A stretch of DNA of 58,210 bases, from positions 1 through 58,210 of the forward strand of contig NZ_JAGSXH010000029.1 of assembly GCF_018283645.1 (NCBI RefSeq), read 5' to 3'. The stretch is from Actinocrinis puniceicyclus. GTDB lineage: Bacteria > Actinomycetota > Actinomycetes > Streptomycetales > Catenulisporaceae. The notes under the pieces were generated by a model. That model did not search any database, was not told where the DNA came from, and saw only the letters and a list, made by a program, of their open reading frames with translations. This document shows, one piece after another, positions 7,779-15,889 of this stretch (position 1 is its first letter; each line of letters begins with the position of its first letter). The position numbers were made by a program, and so were the translations under genes.

Positions 7779-9213
7779 GACTCCGCGCACACCGCCGCCG
7801 TCCGCCCTCGGCGCGCGGCTCGACCGGCTGCGCTTCGGCCGCCGGCACACCGTGATCCTGCTGGCGTTGGGCGCCGGGTGGATGTTCGACTCCTTCGAGG
7901 TGCAGCTGTTCTCCAACGCCATCGGCCCGCTCGGCGACCACTTCCATGCCAGTGTGTTCGAGCGGGACGCGGTGCTCGCGGTGTGGCTCGGCGGGATACT
8001 TCTGGGCGCGCTGGCCGGCGGAGCGCTCACGGACCGGTTCGGGCGGCGGCGCATGTTCGTGCTCACCCTGCTGTGGTACGCCGGATTCACGGTTCTCACC
8101 GGCCTGAGTCCGGACCTCGCCGCCGTGTACGCCCTCAGATTCCTCGCCGCGCTCGGTGTGGGCGCGGAGTACGCGATCGTGAACGCGGCCATCGCGGAGT
8201 TCATGCCGGCCCGGGTGCGCGGTAAGGCAGCGGTGGCGGTGATGAACTTCTGGCCGCTCGGCGCGATCCTCGCCGCGCTGCTGGCCTACCTGCTGCTCGA
8301 CACGTTCGCGCTGGCGAGCGCGACCTCCTGGCGGTACCTGTTCGTCCTCGGCGGTCTGCTGGCGCTGGTCGTACTGTACTATCGCCGCCGCATCCCGGAA
8401 TCCCCGCGCTGGCTCGCCTCCCACGGCCGCGTCGAGGAGGCCGAACGCATCGTCGCAGACCTCGAATCCGCTGAGCCCGCCCACGAGGTGAGACAGAGTG
8501 CGGTGACCGGCGTGCTTGGCCCGGCACCGGCACCACCACCACCGCAGTTGCCGGTGACCACGGCGCTACGCGAACTGGTGCGCCGGCATCCCGGGCGCCT
8601 GGCGCTGGGGGCGGCGCTCGATCTGGCCGAGGCGTTCGGCTACTACGGCATCTTCGCGCTGCTCTCGGTGGTCGTTCTGACGAAGGTGCACATCCGTACG
8701 GCGCAGATTCCGTTCTTCTACATCCTCGGCAACCTCGGCGCGCTGGCCGGCGGGTTGATCGCGAGCCTGCTGCTGGACCGGGCCGGGCGGCGCGGCACGG
8801 TCGCGGGCGCGTACCTGGCCGCGGCGGCCGGGGTCGGGCTGCTGGCCTGGGCGACGGCCACCGGCTCGGCCGCCTGGGTGACCGCGGCGTTCGTGGTCTC
8901 CAACGGCGCCGCGACCGCGGCGTGGACCTCGGCGTATCCGACGTTCACCGAACTGTTCCCCACGCACCTGCGAGGTGCCGGGATCGGGGTGTCTGTGAGC
9001 GTCGGGCGGATCGGCGCGATCGTCGGCACGCTGCTGTTGCCCGACCTGGCCACCCGGCTCGGCGCCACCGCCTCCTACCTGCTGGTCATCGGATTCTGGC
9101 TGATCGGGGTCGGCGCCATCGGCCTGTACGCGCTGCGCGGCGGCCAGGAGGCGGCGGGCCGCCCGCTCGAATCGCTCGTCCCCGTACCCGCCCCGGCAGC
9201 CGCCGGGGCCTGA
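7771..9213 (+). CDS. MFS transporter (sugar porter/SV2-like)
   Basis: A 480-residue inner-membrane transporter with about 12 hydrophobic segments. It carries the MFS loop motif GALTDRFGRRRMF between helices 2 and 3, and a second DRAGRRG motif between helices 8 and 9. A long cytoplasmic loop (about residues 200-260) splits the two six-helix halves. TTG 7771 is preferred because AGAAGG lies 8-9 nt before it; the in-frame GTG 7762 overlaps that ribosome binding site. Its coupling to the transferases suggests it exports, or possibly imports, the product or precursor of this cluster. Confidence 0.85.
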   Translation: MTETPRTPPPSALGARLDRLRFGRRHTVILLALGAGWMFDSFEVQLFSNAIGPLGDHFHASVFERDAVLAVWLGGILLGALAGGALTDRFGRRRMFVLTLLWYAGFTVLTGLSPDLAAVYALRFLAALGVGAEYAIVNAAIAEFMPARVRGKAAVAVMNFWPLGAILAALLAYLLLDTFALASATSWRYLFVLGGLLALVVLYYRRRIPESPRWLASHGRVEEAERIVADLESAEPAHEVRQSAVTGVLGPAPAPPPPQLPVTTALRELVRRHPGRLALGAALDLAEAFGYYGIFALLSVVVLTKVHIRTAQIPFFYILGNLGALAGGLIASLLLDRAGRRGTVAGAYLAAAAGVGLLAWATATGSAAWVTAAFVVSNGAATAAWTSAYPTFTELFPTHLRGAGIGVSVSVGRIGAIVGTLLLPDLATRLGATASYLLVIGFWLIGVGAIGLYALRGGQEAAGRPLESLVPVPAPAAAGA

Positions 9214-9236
9214 CATCAGCACTTGGAGTCGCCCTC

Positions 9237-10910
9237 ATGCGGATCGCGGTTTCCGGAGGCCCCTACGGCAACCCCTACGCCCTGCGCGCATTCGTCGCCG
9301 ACGCGACGGCGCGTGGCGCCGAGCGCCTGTTCTGCCTCGGGGACCTGGGCGGGTTCGGCGCCGAGGTCGACGCCCTGTGGCCGATCATCAAGGACGCGGG
9401 TATCGAATGCATCGCAGGGAACTACGACGTGGCCATCGCCCGCGCCGATGCGGACTGCGGCTGCGGCTACCGCGATCCGCGCGACAACGCTTACGCGCAG
9501 CTGATCTACGACCACACCCTCACGCACACGAGCCGGCAGTTCGCCGCCTGGATGGGCGCCTTGCCCACCGAGCGGCGGCTGACGTTGCGTGGCCGCGACG
9601 TGCACCTGGTGCACGGCTCCCCGCTGGCGCTCAACGACTTCTGGTGGGAATCCCTGCCCGAGCACGAACACCGACGGCGCGCCGAGTCCAGCGGCGCCGA
9701 GGTGATCCTGTGCACGCACAGCGGCCTTCCGTGGATCCGGCGGATCGGCGACGCGCTCACGGTGAACGTCGGGGTGCTCGGCAAGCCCGCCAACGACGGG
9801 CGACGCGAGGTCCGTTACGCGATGCTCGACCTCGACGACGGGCACCCGCGGGCCGAACTTGTCCCGCTCGCCTACGACTGGCGCGCCCAGGCGGAGTCCA
9901 TGCGCGACGCCGGGCTGCCCGAGGCGTTCGTGGAGACCATCGAGACCGGCTGGTGGACCACCTGCCTCGAGTCCCTGCCCCCGCGTGAGCGCTCCCGCGG
10001 CCGCTACCACCTCTATCGCAGCGCCTTGCCAACCTCGTTCACCCCCTCCGGCGGCAGTTGGGGCGACCCTGAGACAGTGGCCGAGGACGAGCGCCCGGTC
10101 ATCGGGCTGTTCGGCTCGCCGTATTTCCCCGCCCGGCTGTGGATCTACACCAACTTCCACTGCAACCTGCGCTGCGACTACTGCGCGGTGGCCTCCTCCG
10201 CGCGGGCCGAGCCCCGCACCATCGGCCCGGAGGCGTTCACAAGCCTGGTCGATGAGGCGGTGCGCGAGGGCTTCGCCGAACTGTATCTGACCGGGGGCGA
10301 GCCGTTCCTGCACCCACAGATCATGGAACTGCTCGATGCGGCCAGCCGTGCCCTGCCCACCGTGGTGCTCACCAACGCGATGCTCACCGGAACCCGGCGC
10401 CTCGCCGGGCTCGCGGACCTCGCCGATCGCAAACTCATGATTCAGACCTCGCTCGACGGCGCACGTCCGGAGACACACGACGCGCACCGCGGCCGGGGCT
10501 CGCACGCCCGCACCCTCGCGGGAATCAGGCAGCTGATCGAGCTCGGCCTGCCCCCGCGCGTCGCACTGACCGAGACCCCGGAGAACACCGGCGAGATCGG
10601 CCAGGTGGCCGACCTGCTCGCCGGGCTCGGCCTGCCCCCTGCCCACTTCGCCGTCAGGCCCCTGCTGCGCCGTGGTTTCTCCCGGGAAGGCCGGGAGATC
10701 CAGGCCGACGCGAGCATCCCCGAGCTGACCGTGAGCGCGGACGGCCTGCACTGGCACCCCGCCGGCGCCGACCTGGCCACCAGCCCGGACATGCACCTGG
10801 CCCCCGCGGGCGCTTCGCTCGCCGAGGGCAAACGCCTGATCACCGAGCGGTTCCTGACCGCGCGCCTGGCCGACGCCAGCCTGCCCCGCCCCGTCCACTG
10901 CGCCATCTGA
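9237..10910 (+). CDS. Metallophosphoesterase-like / radical SAM fusion protein
   Basis: 557 residues. Residues 1 to about 240 match the calcineurin-like metallophosphoesterase fold (CLGDLGGFG with Asp36, AGNYD, HLVHGSP, LCTHSG). The usual N-terminal DxH metal motif (SDIHGN) is replaced by SGGPYGN, so one metal site may be lost. Residues about 295-500 are a radical SAM domain with CNLRCDYC (Cys309, Cys313, Cys316) and TGGEPFLHP. The tail is short and ends with a Cys near the C-terminus. The fusion implies that phosphoester recognition or hydrolysis and radical chemistry act on one substrate. The start ATG 9237 has GGAG about 12 nt upstream and fits the fold; upstream in-frame sequence overlaps the MFS gene. 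Confidence 0.85.
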   Translation: MRIAVSGGPYGNPYALRAFVADATARGAERLFCLGDLGGFGAEVDALWPIIKDAGIECIAGNYDVAIARADADCGCGYRDPRDNAYAQLIYDHTLTHTSRQFAAWMGALPTERRLTLRGRDVHLVHGSPLALNDFWWESLPEHEHRRRAESSGAEVILCTHSGLPWIRRIGDALTVNVGVLGKPANDGRREVRYAMLDLDDGHPRAELVPLAYDWRAQAESMRDAGLPEAFVETIETGWWTTCLESLPPRERSRGRYHLYRSALPTSFTPSGGSWGDPETVAEDERPVIGLFGSPYFPARLWIYTNFHCNLRCDYCAVASSARAEPRTIGPEAFTSLVDEAVREGFAELYLTGGEPFLHPQIMELLDAASRALPTVVLTNAMLTGTRRLAGLADLADRKLMIQTSLDGARPETHDAHRGRGSHARTLAGIRQLIELGLPPRVALTETPENTGEIGQVADLLAGLGLPPAHFAVRPLLRRGFSREGREIQADASIPELTVSADGLHWHPAGADLATSPDMHLAPAGASLAEGKRLITERFLTARLADASLPRPVHCAI

Positions 10911-10950
10911 CCCCCGCGAACCCGCCCTACAGGAAGGGGATGTCCCCGCG

Positions 10951-11259
10951 ATGAGCGAGACCGAACCCGCCGTCACCCTCTACACACGCCCAGGCTGCCC
11001 CTATTGCAGCAGGCTGCGTCGCGGCCTGAACGCCTCCCATCTGCGCTACCGGGAGATCGACATCTGGCAGGACCCGCAGGCCGCCGCATTCGTGCGCTCG
11101 GTCGCCGGCGGCAACGAGACCGTGCCCACCGTCGTGGTCGCCGGGCACGCCATGGTCAATCCGTCCGCCGCTCGCGTGCGCGCCGCGGTCTCCGAGCACG
11201 CCCCCGGGCAGTTGCCCGCCCAGACCAAGCGCAGGTTCCCGTGGCTGCGCGCGCGGTGA
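10951..11259 (+). CDS. Glutaredoxin/mycoredoxin-like protein
   Basis: A 102-residue thioredoxin-fold protein with active site CPYC (Cys16, Cys19) after VTLYTRPG, a cis-proline region ETVPTVVVAG, and a slightly longer C-terminal tail than usual (family about 80-90). In actinomycetes such proteins reduce mixed disulfides with mycothiol. AGGAAGGGGA precedes ATG 10951. It may keep the radical SAM enzymes or a thiol-bearing intermediate reduced. Its stop overlaps the GTG of the methyltransferase. Confidence 0.85.
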   Translation: MSETEPAVTLYTRPGCPYCSRLRRGLNASHLRYREIDIWQDPQAAAFVRSVAGGNETVPTVVVAGHAMVNPSAARVRAAVSEHAPGQLPAQTKRRFPWLRAR

Positions 11260-12005
11260 TCAGCCAGGCCTACCTACGCGCCTTCCATCAACGCCACCCC
11301 GGCATCACCGAGGCCGTACTCGAACGCGCCCGGGTCAACGGGATGACCGCGTACCAGTGGCTCGCCCACGCCGCGCCGGAGCATGGGAGAGTGCTGGACC
11401 TCGCGTGCGGCAGCGCACCCATGCGCGCTGCCCTCGGCCCGGCGGTCGACTACGCGGGCGTGGACCGGTCCCCGGCCGAACTCGCCGCGGGGCGCGCCGC
11501 GGGCGTCGACAGGCTCGTGCGGGCGGACGCAGCCCTGATGCCGATCGCCGACTCCAGCATCGACGCGGTCACCTGCTCCATGGCTCTGATGATCCTCCAG
11601 CCGCTCGATGTGATCCTCGACGAGATCCACCGCGTGTTGTGCCCCGGCGGGCTGCTGCTGGCCACCGTCCCCGGCACGCCCGGCCGGATCCCGCGCGCGA
11701 TCGCACTCGTCACGGCCCGCCTCCTGACCGGCGACCCGGCGTGGCAGAGCCCGAACACCGCCGCCCTGCGCGACCCGCGAGAACTGCTCGCCCGCCACGG
11801 ATTCGCGCTGCTCGACGACGACCAGCGCACCTTCACCTACCCGCTGCGCACCGGCGAGCAGGCCGGGCTGCTGCTCGACTCCCTCTACCTGCCCGGCCTC
11901 ACCCCGCGCGCCCGGCGGCGAGCCCTGCGGCTGATCAGTGCCCTGAGACTGGTTCGGGCCGGCGTTCCCATCCCGATCCGCCGCCTGCTGATCCGGGCCG
12001 GGTAA
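11256..12005 (+). CDS. Class I SAM-dependent methyltransferase
   Basis: A 249-residue soluble protein with the SAM-binding motif I VLDLACGSAPM, an acidic motif II (VDYAGVDRS) and RADAALMPIADSSIDAV, and the typical EIHRVLCPGGLLLATVP segment (Methyltransf_11). The C-terminal part is basic, with a predicted helical cap. The GTG start overlaps the glutaredoxin stop (GTGA). The substrate is unknown; context suggests methylation of the cluster product. It is not a recognisable ArsM: I see no Cys triad. Confidence 0.85.
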   Translation: MISQAYLRAFHQRHPGITEAVLERARVNGMTAYQWLAHAAPEHGRVLDLACGSAPMRAALGPAVDYAGVDRSPAELAAGRAAGVDRLVRADAALMPIADSSIDAVTCSMALMILQPLDVILDEIHRVLCPGGLLLATVPGTPGRIPRAIALVTARLLTGDPAWQSPNTAALRDPRELLARHGFALLDDDQRTFTYPLRTGEQAGLLLDSLYLPGLTPRARRRALRLISALRLVRAGVPIPIRRLLIRAG

Positions 12006-12050
12006 CCCGGTCCGGGGCGCACCCGGCAGTGGAGTCTCGCGGAAGTCGTG

Positions 12051-12070
12051 CGGAGAAGTGGACTTCTCCG
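12051..12070. promoter_or_regulatory. Inverted repeat, possible operator
   Basis: CGGAGAAGT-GG-ACTTCTCCG, 9-bp arms with a 2-nt centre, in the 153-bp gap before the membrane-protein gene. The short centre is unlike a terminator and more like a dimeric regulator site. No regulator is known for it. Confidence 0.4.
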
Positions 12071-12158
12071 AGGCGGTCACCGGGTTCCCTTCCTGACCGG
12101 CAGGCGCGCACACGGCGCGCGGGAGCCGCCGGTGTCTTCGCCCCCTTGGAGGAAAATC

Positions 12159-12734
12159 TTGAGTACGGCCGCTTCACACCCGCACATACTTACGCGTGCA
12201 GACTCGGCGCACGTGGCCGGCACCGTGGTCACGGGCGCGATCGCCGGCGTGATCGGATCGCTGATGATGGCGATGTACGCGATGATCGCCTCGGCGACCT
12301 ACCGGCACCACGGCTTCTTCACCCCGCTCTACCACATCGCCTCCACGTTGATATCCACGAACGCGCTGATGGCCTCGATGCAGCACGCGATGATGGGCGG
12401 GGCGTTCTACTTCAGCCTCGGCCCGGCGCTGCTCGGCGCGCTCGTCCACATGATGGTCGGGGCGATGTACGGCGCGATCCTCGCGCTGCTCGTCTCCATG
12501 CGCCGCATCTCGGCCCCGATGCTGGTGGCGGCCGGGACGGTCTGGGGCGCGGTGGCGTTCGCGCTCAGCTCCTGGGTGCTGCTGCCGATCGTCGCCTCGG
12601 TCCTCTCCTCCGGAGACCAGATCACGCACATGGCCTCGATGGTCGGCTACGGCACCTTCCTCGTCGAGCACCTGATCTTCGGCATGATCGCAGGCGTTCT
12701 ACTCGCCGTCCGGCAGACCCGCAGCGGGTCCTGA
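12159..12734 (+). CDS. Small polytopic membrane protein, unknown function
   Basis: 191 residues with about four to five membrane segments (roughly residues 20-45, 70-115 as one or two, 122-148, 165-185). The segments are rich in Met and His (for example MQHAMMGG and ALVHMMVGAM), which could hint at metal or haem binding but proves nothing. The TTG start at 12159 is chosen because GGAGG sits 6-7 nt before it; in-frame sequence further upstream is Arg-rich and not membrane-like. It ends just before a strong terminator and may be the last gene of the rSAM cluster or a separate unit. Confidence 0.75.
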   Translation: MSTAASHPHILTRADSAHVAGTVVTGAIAGVIGSLMMAMYAMIASATYRHHGFFTPLYHIASTLISTNALMASMQHAMMGGAFYFSLGPALLGALVHMMVGAMYGAILALLVSMRRISAPMLVAAGTVWGAVAFALSSWVLLPIVASVLSSGDQITHMASMVGYGTFLVEHLIFGMIAGVLLAVRQTRSGS

Positions 12735-12743
12735 CCGTACGGT

Positions 12744-12784
12744 GCGTGCCCGTGACCCGGATCAGTTCCGGGTCACGGGCACGC
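12744..12784. terminator. Bidirectional hairpin terminator
   Basis: A perfect 18-bp stem (12744-12761 with 12767-12784) with a 5-nt loop, placed between the convergent membrane-protein gene and the anti-sigma gene. It can serve both strands. Confidence 0.85.
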
Positions 12785-12818
12785 ATGCGAGTGTGCGGTG
12801 GAAGAGGGCACGCTGGAA

Positions 12819-13109
12819 CTAGGCGTCTGCGGGTGGTTCCGGGCCGGTGGCTGCGAGTTGCTCGCCGAAAGAGCGCAGCCGCGCGAGCGCGTCGTCGGCG
12901 GGCTGCTGCCGCTGACCGAGCGCGTGTTTGATCGCGCGGTAGGCGGCCAGCTCCAGGCCGCACTTGCGGCAGTACTCCAGGTGCGCGGCCACCCGCTCGA
13001 CAGTCGCGTCGTCGACCTCGCCGTCGAGATACGCCTGGAGTTTGGGGCCGACGTGCATGCACTCGCGCATCTCCCGCATCCGCCGGGCTCGGTCGCTCAT
13101 CGCGCTCAC
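12819..13109 (-). CDS. Zinc-binding anti-sigma factor (RsrA-like, zf-HC2)
   Basis: A 96-residue protein with the ZAS motif AAHLEYCRKC (HxxxCxxC), which in RsrA-type anti-sigma factors binds zinc and senses thiol oxidation. No membrane segment, so a soluble anti-sigma factor. Its GTG start overlaps the stop of the upstream sigma gene by 4 nt, the standard arrangement for a sigma/anti-sigma pair. Expected role: holding the ECF sigma factor inactive until disulfide stress ejects zinc. Confidence 0.85.
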   Translation of the reverse strand: MSAMSDRARRMREMRECMHVGPKLQAYLDGEVDDATVERVAAHLEYCRKCGLELAAYRAIKHALGQRQQPADDALARLRSFGEQLAATGPEPPADA

Positions 13110-13678
13110 CGTCCGCTCCTGGTCGGCGCCAGCCCCGCCGCGGCCAGCCGGTCACGTATCCGCTTGCGGGCCCTGTGCAGTCTGCTCATCACGGTTCCCT
13201 CCGGCACTTCAAGCAACGTGGCCGCCTCCGCATAGGTAAGCCCGTCGATGTCGACCAGCTGCACCACCTGCCGGTGCTTGACCGGCAGCGCCGCGAGCGC
13301 CTCGTCCACCACCTTGTCGAACACCTGCTCCACGACCAGTTCTTCCGGCCCCGGGGCTGGGGCGGAAAACGGGCCCCGCCCCTCGTGCCGCTCGAGTTGC
13401 GCGTCCGGGTCGTCGAGCAGGTCGGGGCGCCGCCGACGGTGCCGATTGATCTCGGTGTTGCGCAGGATCGTGAGCAGCCAGGCGCGCGCGTGCGTACCGT
13501 CGAACCGCTCGACGGCCCGGTAGGCGCGTAGCAGTGTGTCCTGTACCAGGTCCTCGGCGTCCGCGGGCTGCGCGGTGATCGAGAGCGCGACCCGGTAGAG
13601 CACCTCGATCTCGGGCAGCACGTACCGTGCGAACGCTGCCTGCGCCCGCTCGTCGGCCGCAGCCGCGGATTGGTCCAC
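13106..13678 (-). CDS. ECF-type RNA polymerase sigma factor (SigR-like)
   Basis: 190 residues with sigma region 2 (DAEDLVQDTLLRAYR for core binding and -10 recognition, then HARAWLLTILRN) and region 4 (LTYAEAATLLEVPEGTVMSRLHRARKRI, helix-turn-helix for -35 recognition). Overlap with a ZAS anti-sigma gene and an upstream GGAAT-N19-GTT sequence resemble SigR/RsrA control of thiol-oxidative stress. GTG 13678 is the first in-frame start; no clear ribosome binding site is seen, and the putative promoter would give a nearly leaderless transcript. The redox genes on both sides suit such a regulon. Confidence 0.85.
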   Translation of the reverse strand: MDQSAAAADERAQAAFARYVLPEIEVLYRVALSITAQPADAEDLVQDTLLRAYRAVERFDGTHARAWLLTILRNTEINRHRRRRPDLLDDPDAQLERHEGRGPFSAPAPGPEELVVEQVFDKVVDEALAALPVKHRQVVQLVDIDGLTYAEAATLLEVPEGTVMSRLHRARKRIRDRLAAAGLAPTRSGR

Positions 13679-13687
13679 GACAGCGGA

Positions 13688-13714
13688 AACCCGCCGCGCC
13701 GAACCGCGTATTCC
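13688..13714 (-). promoter_or_regulatory. Possible SigR-type promoter of the sigma operon
   Basis: Read on the minus strand: GGAAT (13714-13710), 19-nt spacer, GTT (13690-13688). SigR consensus in Streptomyces is GGAAT-N18-GTT. The start codon lies 10 nt downstream. Autoregulation is typical of SigR, but the match is short and could be chance. Confidence 0.35.
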
Positions 13715-13762
13715 ACGAGAGACCGGCGGAATCCCACAGCGGGGTCAGCGGGTTTCCTCGTC

Positions 13763-14005
13763 GTGAACGTGCATCGGATGGCGCAGGGATGCCGGCAGCG
13801 GGCCGAGCATCTGCGGCTGCACGCCCTGGTCGGGGCGTACGTCGACGGCGAGCTGACCGGGATGCGCCGCGCGCGGGTGGCCGCCCATCTGGCGGTGTGC
13901 TTCGCGTGCAGCGGATACGCCGAGGCCCTGCGCCTGATCAAGCAGTCGCTGCGCTCCAGCCCGCACCGCACCCCGCCGTGCCCCGCCGGGGACACACGAC
14001 CTTAG
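13763..14005 (+). CDS. Small zinc-finger (ZAS-type) protein, second anti-sigma-like gene
   Basis: About 80 residues with GAYVDGELTGMRRARVAAHL followed by CFAC, giving an HxxxCxxC motif like that of the anti-sigma factor at 12819. It is divergent from the sigma operon and 14 nt upstream of the DUF427 gene, whose ribosome binding site (TAGGAGGA) overlaps its stop codon. Start choice is uncertain: GTG 13763, GTG 13769 or ATG 13778. It may be a second anti-sigma factor for the same or an unlinked sigma factor. Confidence 0.65.
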   Translation: MNVHRMAQGCRQRAEHLRLHALVGAYVDGELTGMRRARVAAHLAVCFACSGYAEALRLIKQSLRSSPHRTPPCPAGDTRP

Positions 14006-14022
14006 GAGGACGAGCAACCGTG

Positions 14023-14331
14023 ATGCGCGCGATCTGGAACGGGCGGGTCCTGGCCGAAACCGAGCGGACGAAGACAGTGGAGGGCAACCACTACTTCCCA
14101 CCCGAATCGGTCAACCTCGACTACTTCACCAAGTCCCGCACCAGGACCCTGTGCCCGTGGAAGGGCCTGGCCAACTACTACACCGTCACCGTGGACGGGA
14201 ACGTCAACCCGGACGCCGCCTGGTACTACCCGCATCCCTCGCCGCTCGCGCGCCGGATCAAGAACCACGTCGCGTTCTGGAACGGGGTCACCATCGAGGG
14301 GGAGCCGGAGCAGGAGCCGAAGAAGCGCTGA
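14023..14331 (+). CDS. DUF427 family protein
   Basis: 102 residues with the DUF427 core: WNGRVLAETE, the VEGNHYFPPESV segment, TLCPWKGLANYYTV and DAAWYYPHP. The fold is a small beta-tent; members are widespread in actinobacteria and lack an assigned reaction, though a conserved Cys (CPWKG) is typical. GGAGGA precedes adjacent starts GTG 14020 and ATG 14023. Linked to the zinc-motif gene, so possibly part of the redox regulon. Confidence 0.85.
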   Translation: MRAIWNGRVLAETERTKTVEGNHYFPPESVNLDYFTKSRTRTLCPWKGLANYYTVTVDGNVNPDAAWYYPHPSPLARRIKNHVAFWNGVTIEGEPEQEPKKR

Positions 14332-14476
14332 CCTGCGGCCGTCGCAGACCAGGCCGCCGGCCCAGGCCCACCGGCCCAGGCCCACCAGCGCGGGCGCAGC
14401 AGCGCGGGCGCAGCAGCCTCGAGGACCGGCCGCAGTCAGTGCCCGGAACGCCACCGCGTCGTACGCGTCATGCTGG

Positions 14477-15889
14477 TCATCTGTTCCACCGCCGCCTCGC
14501 ACCGAGCAGGAACCTGACGACGCGGCCGGTGCCCGGGGCGGCGAGCCGGTCCGCGGCCTCGGCGAGAGCGGCGTTCCACGGCCCGTCCGCATACGTCGGG
14601 TAGGGATGGATCGTCGCAGCATACTGTGAGGCGCTCCAGCCGTGGCGCACCGCAGCGGCCAGATGCGCGATCGTCTCCCCGGCGCGCGGAGCCACCACCG
14701 TGGCCCCCACGATCCGACCACGCCGCCCGAGTACGAGCCGGGTGAACCCCTCGGTGCGCCCGTCGGCGACCGCACGGTCCACGCGCTCGTGCTCGAGATC
14801 GCGCACCCGCACGGGCCCGTGCCGTGCGTGTGCCTCCTGTTCGGTCACGCCGACCTGGGCGACCTCCGGGTCTGTGAACGTCACCGACGGCACTGCGTGC
14901 TCGTCGATCCGCCGACGCACGCCCAGCAGCATGGCGCTGACCGCCGTGGCCGCCTGGACCCCTGCCAGGTGGGTGAACGCGGAACTGCCGCTGACATCCC
15001 CGGCGGCGTAGATCCGCCGGTTGCTGGTGCGCAGCCGCGCGTCCACCTGCAGCCCGCCACGCTCGTCGGTCCGGACCCCCGCCGCATTCAGGCCCAGGCC
15101 CTCGATGTTCGCGCGGCGCCCGGTGGTCACCAGCAGGCGGTCGTACGAAAGTACCCCGACGTTCGTATACAGCGCGTCGTGATCGACGCGTTCGGCCTTT
15201 ACGCCGATGAGTACCTCGACTCCCTCGGTGGCCAGACGCTCCGCCAGCACCGCGGCCGCGCGCGGCTCCGCACGCGGCAACAGGCGGTCCATCGCCTCGA
15301 CGATGGTGACCTTCGCACCGAGCCGCGCGAAGGCCTGGCCCAGCTCGCACCCGATCGGCCCGCCGCCGAGCACCACCAGCCGCCCGGGCAGTTCAGTCAG
15401 GTCCCACACGGTATCGCTGGTCAGCGGCCGGGCTTCGGCGAGTCCGGGAATCGGCGGGAGCGCGGGGGAACCGCCGGTGGCGATCAGCGCGTACCGGAAG
15501 CCCACCTCCCGCGCGCCCACCCGGAGGGTGCGCGGGCCGGTGAAGTGAGCCTCGCCGCGGGCGACCTCCACTGCGTCCGTGGCGAGTGCCTCCGCGGAGT
15601 CGTGCGGCTCGATCTGCCTGATGGCCGCTTTCACCCGGGCCATCGCCTTCGCCAGGTCCACCGGCCCGCTCGCGGAAACCAGGCCGAGGTCCCCGGCCTC
15701 ACGCGCGGCCTGAACCTGCGCGGCGGCGTGCAGCAGGGCCTTGCTCGGCACGCATCCGGTCCACAGGCAGTCCCCGCCCAGGCGCCCGCGCTCGGCCAGC
15801 AGCACCCGCGCGCCGAACCGGGCGGCTAGGCGCGCGCCGGTCAGTCCGGCACTGCCGCCGCCGAGCACCACCAGGTCGTAACGATCCAC
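14477..15889 (-). CDS. FAD-dependent pyridine nucleotide-disulfide oxidoreductase (MerA-like)
   Basis: 470 residues: FAD-binding DLVVLGGGSAGL at the N-terminus, redox disulfide GGDCLWTGCVPSK, NAD(P)-binding VVLGGGPIGCELG, and the IYAAGDVSG second FAD motif, then the dimerisation domain. It resembles mercuric reductase/dihydrolipoamide dehydrogenase-like enzymes but lacks the N-terminal HMA domain and the C-terminal Cys pair needed for Hg(II), so mercury reduction is unlikely. The GTG start at 15889 is chosen because the Rossmann motif begins 4-5 residues later and GAAGG lies about 10 nt upstream. Substrate may be a low-molecular-weight disulfide or quinone. Confidence 0.85.
   Translation of the reverse strand: MDRYDLVVLGGGSAGLTGARLAARFGARVLLAERGRLGGDCLWTGCVPSKALLHAAAQVQAAREAGDLGLVSASGPVDLAKAMARVKAAIRQIEPHDSAEALATDAVEVARGEAHFTGPRTLRVGAREVGFRYALIATGGSPALPPIPGLAEARPLTSDTVWDLTELPGRLVVLGGGPIGCELGQAFARLGAKVTIVEAMDRLLPRAEPRAAAVLAERLATEGVEVLIGVKAERVDHDALYTNVGVLSYDRLLVTTGRRANIEGLGLNAAGVRTDERGGLQVDARLRTSNRRIYAAGDVSGSSAFTHLAGVQAATAVSAMLLGVRRRIDEHAVPSVTFTDPEVAQVGVTEQEAHARHGPVRVRDLEHERVDRAVADGRTEGFTRLVLGRRGRIVGATVVAPRAGETIAHLAAAVRHGWSASQYAATIHPYPTYADGPWNAALAEAADRLAAPGTGRVVRFLLGARRRWNR

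Noticed and set aside
8922-9236. Upstream extension of the metallophosphoesterase-radical SAM frame
   Set aside because: Lies inside the MFS gene and is compositionally a shadow; the phosphoesterase fold starts at ATG 9237.
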